Assembly: GCA_964551315.1 (NCBI GenBank)
Contig: CAZKCM010000020.1
Coordinates: 1 to 64,000, forward strand
Reading direction: 5' to 3'
DNA: 64,000 nt
Origin: Virgifigura sp964551315
Lineage (GTDB): Bacteria > Pseudomonadota > Alphaproteobacteria > Dongiales > Dongiaceae
This document shows, piece after piece, positions 16,481 through 24,069 of this stretch. Made by a program: the position numbers and the translations under genes. The notes under the pieces are model-generated. The model saw only the letters and a list, made by a program, of their open reading frames with translations. It did no database searches and had not been told where the DNA came from. Within the stretch, counting starts at the first letter, position 1. Every line of letters starts with the position of its first letter.

Positions 16481-17071
16481 ATGCGAAGGGCGGTTCTTGG
16501 GATGGCTGCGGCCATGGCCGTAAGCCTGGGGACGACGTCGGCCGCGGCAGCGGAGTCGAGGACCTACATTTCCGGTAGTTTCGGGCTGTTTCAGCACACG
16601 GACATTGAAGACGCCTATGGCGACGAGCTGTCGTTCGAGATGGGGCCGTACTTCTCGGGCGCGGTCGGGGTCGCTCTGGGCAACGGGGCGCGCGTCGAGT
16701 TCGAACTCGGCGTCACCGCGTTCGACGGCGACGAGTTCGAATCGGGCGGCTACGTCTATGACGCCAGTTCCGTGGAGGTCTCGGCGACGATCCTGACCGT
16801 CGGCGGCTACTACGACATTCAAACGAAGGGCGGGATCTCGCCCTATGTCGGCGTCGGGCTCGGCTTCGCGTCGTGGGAGATAGACTATGGCGCCCTCGAT
16901 TCCGACGGCACGGACCTCGCCGCCTTCGCTGAGTTCGGGCTCAACATCAAGGCGGGGCGGAACGCAACCTTCGCACCGTCCTACCGGTTCCTGTGGATCG
17001 ACAACGGCGAGCAAGGCATCGACGACAGCACGGCGCATATCTTCAAGGCGGGCGTCCGGTTCTTCTTCTGA
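16481..17071 (+). CDS. Outer-membrane beta-barrel protein (OmpW/OmpA-barrel-like)
   Basis: A 196-residue exported protein. A signal peptide (residues 1 to ~24, ending SAAAA) is followed by alternating aromatic and polar strands, e.g. YISGSFGLFQ and YVGVGLGFASW, and the sequence ends in aromatic GVRFFF, the C-terminal signal of Bam-assembled barrels. Eight strands would fit the length. The ATG at 16481 follows GGAGGACTTT. Small barrels of this class serve as porins or envelope-stress proteins. It lies divergent from trxC across a gap with an FNR-like box. Confidence 0.78.
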   Translation: MRRAVLGMAAAMAVSLGTTSAAAAESRTYISGSFGLFQHTDIEDAYGDELSFEMGPYFSGAVGVALGNGARVEFELGVTAFDGDEFESGGYVYDASSVEVSATILTVGGYYDIQTKGGISPYVGVGLGFASWEIDYGALDSDGTDLAAFAEFGLNIKAGRNATFAPSYRFLWIDNGEQGIDDSTAHIFKAGVRFFF

Positions 17072-17185
17072 ACGCGGCATCGGACAGGCAGGGACGAGGA
17101 GCGGACGCCACACCGCCCTTGCGCCTTGCGGGCCGCCTCATGGGCGCGATCCGGGCGTCCGTCCCTGGCCGCAGTGTGCGTCCCG

Positions 17186-18007
17186 TCAAAGGTCAGGCTC
17201 GCCGTGGATCAGGCGAAAGGCCGCTTCCGCCAGGCGGTCATGTGCCGCCGTGGTCGGGTGGACGGAATCCCAGAACAGATACCCCTCGCAGCCATTCAAC
17301 GCGCCGCAGGGCGTGGTGACGTTGCGGAAGCCGAAGGACTCCGGGTCCGCTCTCGCCCTGTCCGCCATGGCGTGCACGTCGAGCCGGTAGAGCCGCAGGC
17401 CGGGCGTCGCGGCAAGGTCGGCGAGCGCGCGATCGACGGCGGCGTTGAAGCGGTCGGTCAGCCGGGCCGCCTCGGCGACCGCCCGGCTTCCCAGCGTCCG
17501 CATCTCCGGCGTCATCCCGATGTCGGGCAGGTTCGGGACGAGTAGGTTCGTGGCGCCGTGCTTGACGAGGTCGGTCAGGATGCTTGTCAGCGATGCTGCC
17601 GCAGCCTCCACGATCGTTGTGGCGTCGGGTGATCCGACGGCGGCGCGGAGGTCGTTGCCGCCCCCATAGACGATGTGGAGCGTGCGGCCCTTCGGCCGCG
17701 GCAGGCGGAGAAACAGATCGGCCTGGGCGCGCAGATTGTCCGGGCCCGAACGCGGATCGAGGCGCGCGCCGCCGACCGCGAAATTGCCGCCGCCGAGCCG
17801 GGCCGGATCCAGCGTGAGCCCGAGCCGCGCCGCCAGTCGCTCGACCCATACCGGGCCGTTCGAGAAGCGCCCGGCATTGCCGTTGTCGGACAAACTGTCG
17901 CCGAATACCACCAGCCGGTCGAACGCCGGCACTGTGGTGCTCGTCGTACTCATCGCCGGCGCCGTGCCGAGGAGCGACGCCGCAATAAGGCCGAGGGCAG
18001 GGACCAT
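17186..18007 (-). CDS. Secreted GDSL/SGNH esterase
   Basis: A 273-residue hydrolase. A short signal-like N terminus leads to the GDSL block VVFGDSLSDNGN (catalytic Ser38), a GGGND block carrying the oxyanion Asn, and a C-terminal WDSVHPT block with the Asp-His pair. This is the lineage of bacterial extracellular lipases and esterases that lacks an autotransporter domain here. The ATG at 18007 begins the hydrophobic segment; the frame extends further upstream but becomes arginine-rich. It follows the secreted Gly-rich protein on the same strand, so they may share the EcfG-type promoter. Confidence 0.85.
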   Translation of the reverse strand: MVPALGLIAASLLGTAPAMSTTSTTVPAFDRLVVFGDSLSDNGNAGRFSNGPVWVERLAARLGLTLDPARLGGGNFAVGGARLDPRSGPDNLRAQADLFLRLPRPKGRTLHIVYGGGNDLRAAVGSPDATTIVEAAAASLTSILTDLVKHGATNLLVPNLPDIGMTPEMRTLGSRAVAEAARLTDRFNAAVDRALADLAATPGLRLYRLDVHAMADRARADPESFGFRNVTTPCGALNGCEGYLFWDSVHPTTAAHDRLAEAAFRLIHGEPDL

Positions 18008-18078
18008 GGCATGGATCGCGCGGGCCTCTCTTCGGAAGCGGATCGAGCGATGCCTGTGGCGGCGCCGCGCCGCCGGCG

Positions 18079-18720
18079 TTACGGGCTTCCTCCGCCGCCG
18101 GAACCGCCGCCGCTCGTGCCTCCACCCGCGGACCCGCCGGCCGCCCCGCCGGTGGTACCGCCCAGGGTACTTCCGCCCGCGGACGGACGGTCCGGTGCCG
18201 ATTCCGTCGCTCCGGGTTCCGCCGTATCGCTCCCCGTTAGGCCGTTCATGGAACCGGCACGGCCCACCGCGCCGGTGCCCGCGGCTCCGGAACCGGTGAG
18301 TCCGGCGGCCGCGCCGCCGGGGGAGACCACGGAAGAGCCCCCGCCTCCGGTTACATCGGCGGTGCCGCCGAACGCATCGCCGGGCTGAGCCGAGCCGATC
18401 CCGCCCTGGCGGAGCAGTGCACGGGCCTCGGTGAGGCCGCGCAGACATCCGTCGCCGTCGCCCCGCTCACCCGCATTGCGGGCCTGTCGGACGAGATCAC
18501 CGATCTGCTTCCGCTGGGCGTTCGTGAGGGAGGCTCCTTCGCGAGCTCCGGGTTCCTGGGCGATCGGCACGCTCGTCTTCGGGTTCGAATCGGTCAGCGA
18601 GAAGGCCTCGGACAGCCGCTGGACCTCGTCCGCGCAGGCACGGGCGTCCTGCCCGGCGGCCGGCGGGGCGATACAGGCGAGCGCGAGTGCGAGCAACGGT
18701 ACGGAGGGGGGCGGACGCAT
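18079..18720 (-). CDS. Exported protein with Gly/Ser/Thr-rich C-terminal tail
   Basis: A 213-residue protein with a signal peptide (residues 1 to ~23, ending AAG), a short helical domain with two Cys (28 and 93) and a C-terminal half of ~100 residues made almost wholly of Gly, Ser, Ala and Thr. The tail looks disordered, perhaps a surface or periplasmic spacer. No family recognised. A perfect GGAAC-N16-CGTT promoter sits 54 bases upstream of the ATG, so it is probably a general-stress protein. The GDSL esterase gene follows after 71 bases. Confidence 0.65.
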   Translation of the reverse strand: MRPPPSVPLLALALACIAPPAAGQDARACADEVQRLSEAFSLTDSNPKTSVPIAQEPGAREGASLTNAQRKQIGDLVRQARNAGERGDGDGCLRGLTEARALLRQGGIGSAQPGDAFGGTADVTGGGGSSVVSPGGAAAGLTGSGAAGTGAVGRAGSMNGLTGSDTAEPGATESAPDRPSAGGSTLGGTTGGAAGGSAGGGTSGGGSGGGGSP

Positions 18721-18774
18721 GGCGTGTCTCCATCGTTCCTATGGCGACGCCGACGGTGGTCGCCGGCCATGGCC

Positions 18775-18799
18775 AACGCGCGGAGGGACCGATCGTTCC
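18775..18799 (-). promoter_or_regulatory. Sigma-EcfG-type promoter
   Basis: On the minus strand GGAAC (18799-18795) and CGTT (18778-18775) are 16 bases apart, matching the alphaproteobacterial general-stress sigma consensus. Directed at the Gly-rich exported protein starting at 18720. Confidence 0.6.
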
Positions 18800-18833
18800 C
18801 CGCTTCCAGGGTTGGGCAGCGACGGAAGACGCT

Positions 18834-19502
18834 CTAAGCGCCACCAAGGATTTTGCCGGCCGACTTGAGTTCCAAGGGAAACCGCGTGACGACGGCGGAC
18901 GGCCGTTTGCCGATGACGTCCAGCCAGGAGCCCAGCTTCGGAAACCCGGCGAGGAGCGTTCGGCCGGTCGGGGCGAGGCGGAGATAGGTCAGCATCGGCA
19001 GGGCCCAGAGGTCGGCGAGCGTGAGGCGGTCGCCGACGAGAAATTGGGAGCCGGCAGGGCCGTCGATCACGGACAAGGTATGCCGAGCCGATTCGATCGC
19101 GTCGGCGGTAAGCGTTCCCGGGATATCCGCGGGCCGGCCGCGCTCGACCTCCTCGACGAACACGCCCCAGACGAGCCGCGGATAGGCATAGTTGTCCATG
19201 ATCCGCATGAGCTGGACGGCACGTGCCCGGTCCTGGGGCGTCGGCGGGACCAGACCGCGGTCGCCGAAGGTGTCGAGCACATAGGTGGTGATCGCGTCCG
19301 TCTCGAACAGGCGGAAGTTACCATGCTCGAAGGCAGGGATCTTGCCGAAGGGGTGCCTTCGGGCATGGTCGGGCGGCGGGCCGCCCTTCGCGAAGACGTC
19401 GACCTCGACGAGTTCATAAGGCACCGCCGTCTCTTCCAGCACCAGCCGCGCGATGCGGACGTAAACGCTGTAGGCGGCGCCATAAAGCGTGACTCGGTCC
19501 AT
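18834..19502 (-). CDS. Glutathione S-transferase family protein
   Basis: A 222-residue GST. The N-terminal thioredoxin-like domain begins VTLYGAAYSVYVRIA and carries the cis-Pro/Glu-Thr glutathione-binding segment (GKIPAFEHGNFRLFETDAIT, residues ~53-72). An all-helical C-terminal domain with a LADLWALPML motif follows. The active-site position has Ser/Tyr rather than Cys. Cytoplasmic conjugation or peroxide reduction is expected; the substrate is unknown. It is divergent from the CDP-alcohol phosphatidyltransferase gene with a short shared promoter gap. Confidence 0.85.
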   Translation of the reverse strand: MDRVTLYGAAYSVYVRIARLVLEETAVPYELVEVDVFAKGGPPPDHARRHPFGKIPAFEHGNFRLFETDAITTYVLDTFGDRGLVPPTPQDRARAVQLMRIMDNYAYPRLVWGVFVEEVERGRPADIPGTLTADAIESARHTLSVIDGPAGSQFLVGDRLTLADLWALPMLTYLRLAPTGRTLLAGFPKLGSWLDVIGKRPSAVVTRFPLELKSAGKILGGA

Positions 19503-19711
19503 GGCGGTCCAAGCCCCTGGTTGTGACCGACTCCATTGGCGCAGGGATCGGGAGCCGATTCAAGACGACGCCGTCGCCAAGGTCCGGTAACCACGCATTA
19601 AGGATGCGACGGTCTTATGCGGTCTTTGATGACCCGGAGGCCGGTGCGCAGCGGCGCGCCGCCCGGGCATCGACGTTTTCTCTTGATGGATGCGGTGAGG
19701 GAGGTTTTCGG

Positions 19712-20941
19712 GTGGAGCGTTCTGGCGGGTCGGCGAAGCCGGCGCTGTGCATCATCGGGCGGTGCGACCTTGAGCTTTGGGGGCTGTCTGCGATGGAGCG
19801 CGCGCGACGCCTGTTCGCGCGCCTCGGCCTGACCGAGACGATTTCGGAAGAAGCCCTGCCGTCGTCGGACGGCGCCGTGGTCCTGGTCCGGGCCGACTAC
19901 GTCATCGAGGAGAGCGTGGCGGCGACGCTGACGGCCACGCCGGATACCGTGCTCACGGTGACGAACCCGGGCGCGGCCGGGCCGGTCGCCTTCGCCGCGA
20001 ACCTATCGGCGACCGTTTCGGCGGAGGATCGGCGGGCGGTGGCGGCTCTGCTTCGCGGCGAGGCCGGGGCGTCGGCGCCAGGCGGCGTGGCGGTGCGCGA
20101 CTACGCGGCGATCGCGCCCCGCTACAACTACGAGCTTCGCAAGCACGAGCAGCCCTATGTGCTGCCGCTCCGATCGGAGAGCCTGGACGAGGTTGAGCGC
20201 CGCACCTTCGCGGGCGCCTACAAGGGCGTCACGGACGCCGTCACGAAGTATGTCTGGCCGACGCCGGCGCTGTGGGCCACACGCTGGGCAGCGCGGCGGC
20301 GCATCACCCCCAACATGGTCACGACCGTGGGGCTGATCTTCGTCCTGCTCGCCCTTGTTCTGTTCGCGAAGGGGCAGTTCTGGGCGGGGCTGGCCGCGGC
20401 CTGGCTGATGACCTTCCTCGACACCGTTGACGGCAAGCTCGCGCGCGTCACCTTCACGGCGTCCACCTGGGGCGGGTACTACGACCACGCTACGGACATG
20501 ATCCACCCGCCGCTATGGTGGGCGGCGTGGTGGTACGCGATTCGCGACGGCGCGGACCCGTCGCTCCTGCCGGTTCTCGACCTCTCCGGCTACGTCGTGA
20601 TCGGCGGCTACGTCGCAGGGCGACTGATCGAGCTGGGCTTCAAGCAGCTGTACCGGATCCGCATCCATGTCTGGGAGCCGATCGATTCGGCGTTCCGGCT
20701 TATCACCGCGCGCCGGAACCCGAATCTGGTCATCCTGACCGCGAGCATGCTGCTCGGGGCGCCGGCGCTGGGATTCGTGGCGGTCGCCATCTGGACGGCG
20801 GTCAGCCTTCTCTTCCACGCCGTCCGATTCATCCAGGGCGGGCTGCTCCACCGGCGCGGCGAACGGCTCGTGTCCTGGCTCGACGAGCCGGCGGGCCGGG
20901 TTTCGCGGCCGGCCGACCCGGCGCCGCGGGCGGCCCAGTAG
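19712..20941 (+). CDS. CDP-alcohol phosphatidyltransferase with N-terminal nucleotidyltransferase-like domain
   Basis: About 409 residues from the GTG at 19712, which has a strong ribosome site (GAGGGAGG) eight bases upstream; an in-frame ATG exists further upstream but has none. Residues 1-~130 resemble a sugar-nucleotidyltransferase remnant (LELWGLSAMERARRLFARLG). The membrane part has the full CDP-alcohol signature D237-T-V-D240-G-K-L-A-R245 then G254, D258 and D262. The enzyme joins a CDP-activated lipid or polyol to an alcohol at the inner membrane. A HAD phosphatase is convergent next door. Confidence 0.8.
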   Translation: MERSGGSAKPALCIIGRCDLELWGLSAMERARRLFARLGLTETISEEALPSSDGAVVLVRADYVIEESVAATLTATPDTVLTVTNPGAAGPVAFAANLSATVSAEDRRAVAALLRGEAGASAPGGVAVRDYAAIAPRYNYELRKHEQPYVLPLRSESLDEVERRTFAGAYKGVTDAVTKYVWPTPALWATRWAARRRITPNMVTTVGLIFVLLALVLFAKGQFWAGLAAAWLMTFLDTVDGKLARVTFTASTWGGYYDHATDMIHPPLWWAAWWYAIRDGADPSLLPVLDLSGYVVIGGYVAGRLIELGFKQLYRIRIHVWEPIDSAFRLITARRNPNLVILTASMLLGAPALGFVAVAIWTAVSLLFHAVRFIQGGLLHRRGERLVSWLDEPAGRVSRPADPAPRAAQ

Positions 20942-20974
20942 GTCTACCGGCCGGGGGCGGGGCAGGCTCGCCCC

Positions 20975-21652
20975 CTAACGCCGCCCGCCGACCTCGTCGA
21001 TGTGCTTCAGCAGGTCGGCCGGGTCCTCATAGACGCGGAAGGCGCCCGCTCGTTCCAGCTCGTCCTGGCCGTAGCCACCGGAGAGGAGCCCGACGCCAAG
21101 CGCGCGGGCGCGCTGCGCCGCCAGCATGTCCCAGATGCTGTCACCGACCACCAGCGTGGTCTCAATGGGGACGCCCAGACGCTCGGCGGCGGCCAGGAAC
21201 AGGTCCGGGTCGGGCTTGGCGTGCTCCACCTGATCGCGCGTCACGACCGGGATCCGCGCCGGGTCCACACCCAGGGCATCGAGGGTCGGACGCGCCGTTT
21301 CCATCCGGCCGCTGGTCGCGATGGCCCAACGGCTCCCCGTCTCCGTCAGATGGGCCAGCAGCGCCCGGGCGCCGGGCAGCGGCCGGATACCGGCCGAGCG
21401 TCGGGCATAGGCCTCAGCGTGCAGCCGGCGCAGCCTCTCCTGCCGTTCCCGGCTGATCTCGACGCCCGTTTCCCGCAAGAGGACGTTGGTGAAGAGCCCG
21501 CCGCTCATCCCGATCTTGCGGTGGATCCGCCAGACCGACAGCTCGATTCCTTCGGCCTCCAGCGCCTCCTGCCAGGCGAGCACGTGCTGGTAGACGCTGT
21601 CGACGAGCGTACCATCGAGGTCGAAGAGGAAGGCGGCATCGATGCGGGGCAT
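20975..21652 (-). CDS. HAD-IA family phosphatase (phosphoglycolate-phosphatase-like)
   Basis: A 225-residue HAD hydrolase. Motif I FDLDGTLVDS supplies Asp11 and Asp13, motif II is an ATSGR segment near residue 118, motif III includes HAKPDPD, and motif IV is VVGDSIWDM. A four-helix cap follows motif I (subclass I). It hydrolyses a small phosphate ester, possibly one made by the neighbouring CDP-alcohol enzyme, though that pairing is inferred only from position. The two genes converge and nearly touch. Confidence 0.87.
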   Translation of the reverse strand: MPRIDAAFLFDLDGTLVDSVYQHVLAWQEALEAEGIELSVWRIHRKIGMSGGLFTNVLLRETGVEISRERQERLRRLHAEAYARRSAGIRPLPGARALLAHLTETGSRWAIATSGRMETARPTLDALGVDPARIPVVTRDQVEHAKPDPDLFLAAAERLGVPIETTLVVGDSIWDMLAAQRARALGVGLLSGGYGQDELERAGAFRVYEDPADLLKHIDEVGGRR

Positions 21653-21716
21653 GGGGACCTCTCCCGAAAGCGGATGTCGGCGACAGCGAGCGACATTCTC
21701 CGCCCTTCGTCAATGG

Positions 21717-22715
21717 TCATGGATACTCGGACCGGTGTTGGGCCCGCGCCAGCTCGGCCGCGAGGTCGATCGCGGCCATGGTCTGCTCAGGCGCGGTCTG
21801 GTGAACCATATGGCCCGCAGCCGGAACGAGGCGCAAGACGCCGCGCGGCCCCAGACAATGCCCGAGGCGCACGGACTGGCGGTCGGGATCGACGAGGCGG
21901 TCGGCGGCCCCGGCCAGGATTACCGCCGGCACCGCCAGCGCGTCGTAGCGGCGGCGCAGCGTGAAGGCAGCGGGGATCAGCAGAGCCGTCTCGGCCGCCG
22001 CGGCCCGAAGCTGCCCCGGACGCAGGGTCAGGGCGAGCGGGAAGGCAGCGGCGAAGCGGGGCGCCACCGGGGCCGGCGCGAAGATCCGCCGCAGGATGAG
22101 CGGCAGCAGGAGCCACCCGAGCAGCGGCGAAACCGTGTAGCGCAGGACGTCGCCCAGGACCGGAATGGCCGGCGGCGCCAGCAACGGCACGTCGAGGCGC
22201 AGGCTCGGGTAGTAGTAGCCGGAGGCGAGCACGAGGCCGCGGACCTGGGCGGGATGGTCGAGGGCGAGCGCCAGGGCGACCAGCGTGCCCCAGGAATGGC
22301 CGACCACCAGGGGGCGCTCGATGCCCAACCGTTCCAGCGCCTTCGCCAGAAGTGCGGCCTGGGCCCGGGGCGTCCAGATTCGCCCTCGCGGCCGTTCGCT
22401 GTACCCGAACCCCGGCCGGTCGAAGACGATGACCCGGTAGCGCTCCGCGGCGCGCTCGACGAGGCCGCTCGTCAGGAAATCCTGGATCATTGCCCCGTTG
22501 CCGTGCAGCAGGACCAGCGGTTCCCCCCGGCCGCGTTCCATGTGGTGCAGCCGGACGCCGTCGACCTCGATGAACCGGCCGAGCGGCGGGTTGGCGCGCT
22601 CGGCCCGGCGTGCCGCCCGCCGAACCGCGATCGCCGTCGCCGCGAGCGCGGCCGCGACGGTCGCGAGGCCGAAGAGCCGAGCGGTCGCGGGGCGGCTCGC
22701 GCCGAACGGCCTCAT
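21717..22715 (-). CDS. Alpha/beta-fold hydrolase, membrane-anchored
   Basis: A 332-residue protein. An N-terminal hydrophobic helix (residues ~14-32) probably anchors it. The hydrolase fold has an oxyanion loop HGNGAM, nucleophile Ser141 in GHSWGT, the acid in GAADRLVDPD and the base in AGHMVHQ. The ATG at 22715 overlaps the stop of a 36-codon reading frame (ATGA), suggesting coupling. A perfect minus-strand EcfG-type promoter lies at 22867-22891, with another facing the SDR gene. Likely an esterase or lipase in general stress; substrate unknown. Confidence 0.83.
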   Translation of the reverse strand: MRPFGASRPATARLFGLATVAAALAATAIAVRRAARRAERANPPLGRFIEVDGVRLHHMERGRGEPLVLLHGNGAMIQDFLTSGLVERAAERYRVIVFDRPGFGYSERPRGRIWTPRAQAALLAKALERLGIERPLVVGHSWGTLVALALALDHPAQVRGLVLASGYYYPSLRLDVPLLAPPAIPVLGDVLRYTVSPLLGWLLLPLILRRIFAPAPVAPRFAAAFPLALTLRPGQLRAAAAETALLIPAAFTLRRRYDALAVPAVILAGAADRLVDPDRQSVRLGHCLGPRGVLRLVPAAGHMVHQTAPEQTMAAIDLAAELARAQHRSEYP

Positions 22716-22822
22716 GGGGCTGGCTCCGACGGCCGATCGAGCGTCCGCGGCGGCCCGGCCGCCGTCATGGAGCCTTCGCGCCCGCCGCGGGTCGTGGCGA
22801 TGGCGGTGTGGAGGGAAGTCAT
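22712..22822 (-). CDS. Candidate 36-residue leader or small protein coupled to the hydrolase
   Basis: A short frame from ATG 22822, preceded by GAAGGGAAACG, whose TGA overlaps the hydrolase ATG. It is Thr/Arg/Pro-rich with no membrane segment and no recognised family. It lies between the EcfG-type promoter and the hydrolase, so it would be the first translated element of that mRNA. It may be a coupling leader rather than a functional protein. Confidence 0.35.
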   Translation of the reverse strand: MTSLHTAIATTRGGREGSMTAAGPPRTLDRPSEPAP

Positions 22823-22866
22823 GACGCCGTTTCCCTTCTGTGCCTGCCGGGCCGATATCCGAAGAC

Positions 22867-22891
22867 AACGGCAGGTCGGGTTCGGGGTTCC
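22867..22891 (-). promoter_or_regulatory. Sigma-EcfG-type promoter (hydrolase side)
   Basis: Minus-strand GGAAC (22891-22887) and CGTT (22870-22867), 16-base spacer. It points at the coupled small ORF and hydrolase. Confidence 0.6.
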
Positions 22892-22919
22892 TTTCGGTGG
22901 AGTTCCTCTCGGCCGTCGA

Positions 22920-22944
22920 GGAACGATCGCGCGTCGTTTCCGTT
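22920..22944 (+). promoter_or_regulatory. Sigma-EcfG-type promoter (SDR side)
   Basis: GGAAC (22920-22924) and CGTT (22941-22944), 16-base spacer, 46 bases before the SDR ATG at 22991. With the site at 22867-22891 it forms a back-to-back pair. Confidence 0.65.
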
Positions 22945-22990
22945 CGATTCGAGGTCCGGAGGTCATCCGAGGCCAAGCGTGGAGGCGGTC

Positions 22991-23980
22991 ATGCGCAGCC
23001 TGCGCGGTGCAAGCGTCGTCATCACCGGCGCGTCCAGCGGGATCGGCCTGGCCACGGCGCACGCCTTTGCGCGCCGCGGGGCACGGGTCGCGCTCGCTGC
23101 CCGGCGGGATGCGCCGCTGCGCGAGGTCGCGGCGGAATGCAGGCACCTCGGCGGCGAAGCGATCGCGGTCGCGACCGACGTGACGCAGCCGGAGGCCGTC
23201 CGAAACCTGGCCCGTGCTGCGGTCCGCGAGTTCGGCGCAATCGACGTCTGGGTCAACAACGCCGGCGTCGGCGCGGTGGGTTCGTTCGAAGATACGCCGC
23301 TGGCGGCGCATCGGCGCGTGGTCGAGACCAACCTCCTCGGCTACATCCACGGCGCGCATGCCGCGCTGCCGCAGTTTCTCGCCCAGGGGCGCGGGGTGCT
23401 GATCAACAACATCTCGCTCGGCGCCTGGGTCCCGGCGCCTTACGCCGCGGCCTACGCGGCGGGGAAGTGGGGCGCGCTCGGCTTCTCCGAGAGTCTGGCG
23501 GCCGAGCTCGCCGGTCGTCCCGGCATCCATGTCTGCGACGTGTTCCCCTCCTTCATGGACACGCCGGGCGTCCGGCACGGCGCCAACTACACCGGCCGCG
23601 CGCTGAAGCCGGCCCCGCCGGTCTACGATCCGCGGGCGGTCGCCGAGGCGATCGTTGGCCTGGCGCTGCGGCCGCGGCCCGCGGTTGCCGTGGGCCTGCC
23701 GGCGAAGATGGCGCGCTTCGGCGGCGCGCTGGCGCCCCGTCTGGCCGGACGGATCGCCGCCGGGACGATGCGGCTCTACTTCCGCCGGGCCGCCCCGGCT
23801 CCCGTTACCGACGGTAACCTGTTCGAGCCAACGCGCGCGGGGACGCTTGCGATCCACGGCGGCTGGTGGCCGCAGAACCGGCCGCTGGCCTTCGCCGGGC
23901 TCGTTGTCGCCGGCCTGGCCGCGGTCGGCGCCCTCGCGGCCGTGCCGATGCTCCGCGCGCGTCAGCGACCGAAGGCATAG
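22991..23980 (+). CDS. Short-chain dehydrogenase/reductase with C-terminal membrane helix
   Basis: A 329-residue SDR. The NAD(P) loop TGASSGIG is at residues 12-19, NNAG at 89-92, and the catalytic triad is Ser142, Tyr155 and Lys159. It is longer than the usual 250 residues: after the core there is an amphipathic region and a hydrophobic helix at ~305-325 that probably ties it to the membrane. The ATG follows GGAGGCGGTC and sits 46 bases from a perfect EcfG-type promoter, so it should be part of the general stress response. Confidence 0.88.
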   Translation: MRSLRGASVVITGASSGIGLATAHAFARRGARVALAARRDAPLREVAAECRHLGGEAIAVATDVTQPEAVRNLARAAVREFGAIDVWVNNAGVGAVGSFEDTPLAAHRRVVETNLLGYIHGAHAALPQFLAQGRGVLINNISLGAWVPAPYAAAYAAGKWGALGFSESLAAELAGRPGIHVCDVFPSFMDTPGVRHGANYTGRALKPAPPVYDPRAVAEAIVGLALRPRPAVAVGLPAKMARFGGALAPRLAGRIAAGTMRLYFRRAAPAPVTDGNLFEPTRAGTLAIHGGWWPQNRPLAFAGLVVAGLAAVGALAAVPMLRARQRPKA

Positions 23981-24069
23981 CCTTGCATGAACCGCGGATT
24001 GGCCGCCGTCTTGAGGAGCGGCGCGCCACCACCAGGCGTGCCAACCCGGCGCCGCTCTGACCAGACGGA

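Noticed and set aside
20953..20975. Hairpin GGGGGCG / CGCCCCC between two convergent genes as a terminator
   Set aside because: No T-tract on either strand, and its right arm overlaps the HAD gene stop codon. In DNA this GC-rich such arms arise by chance.
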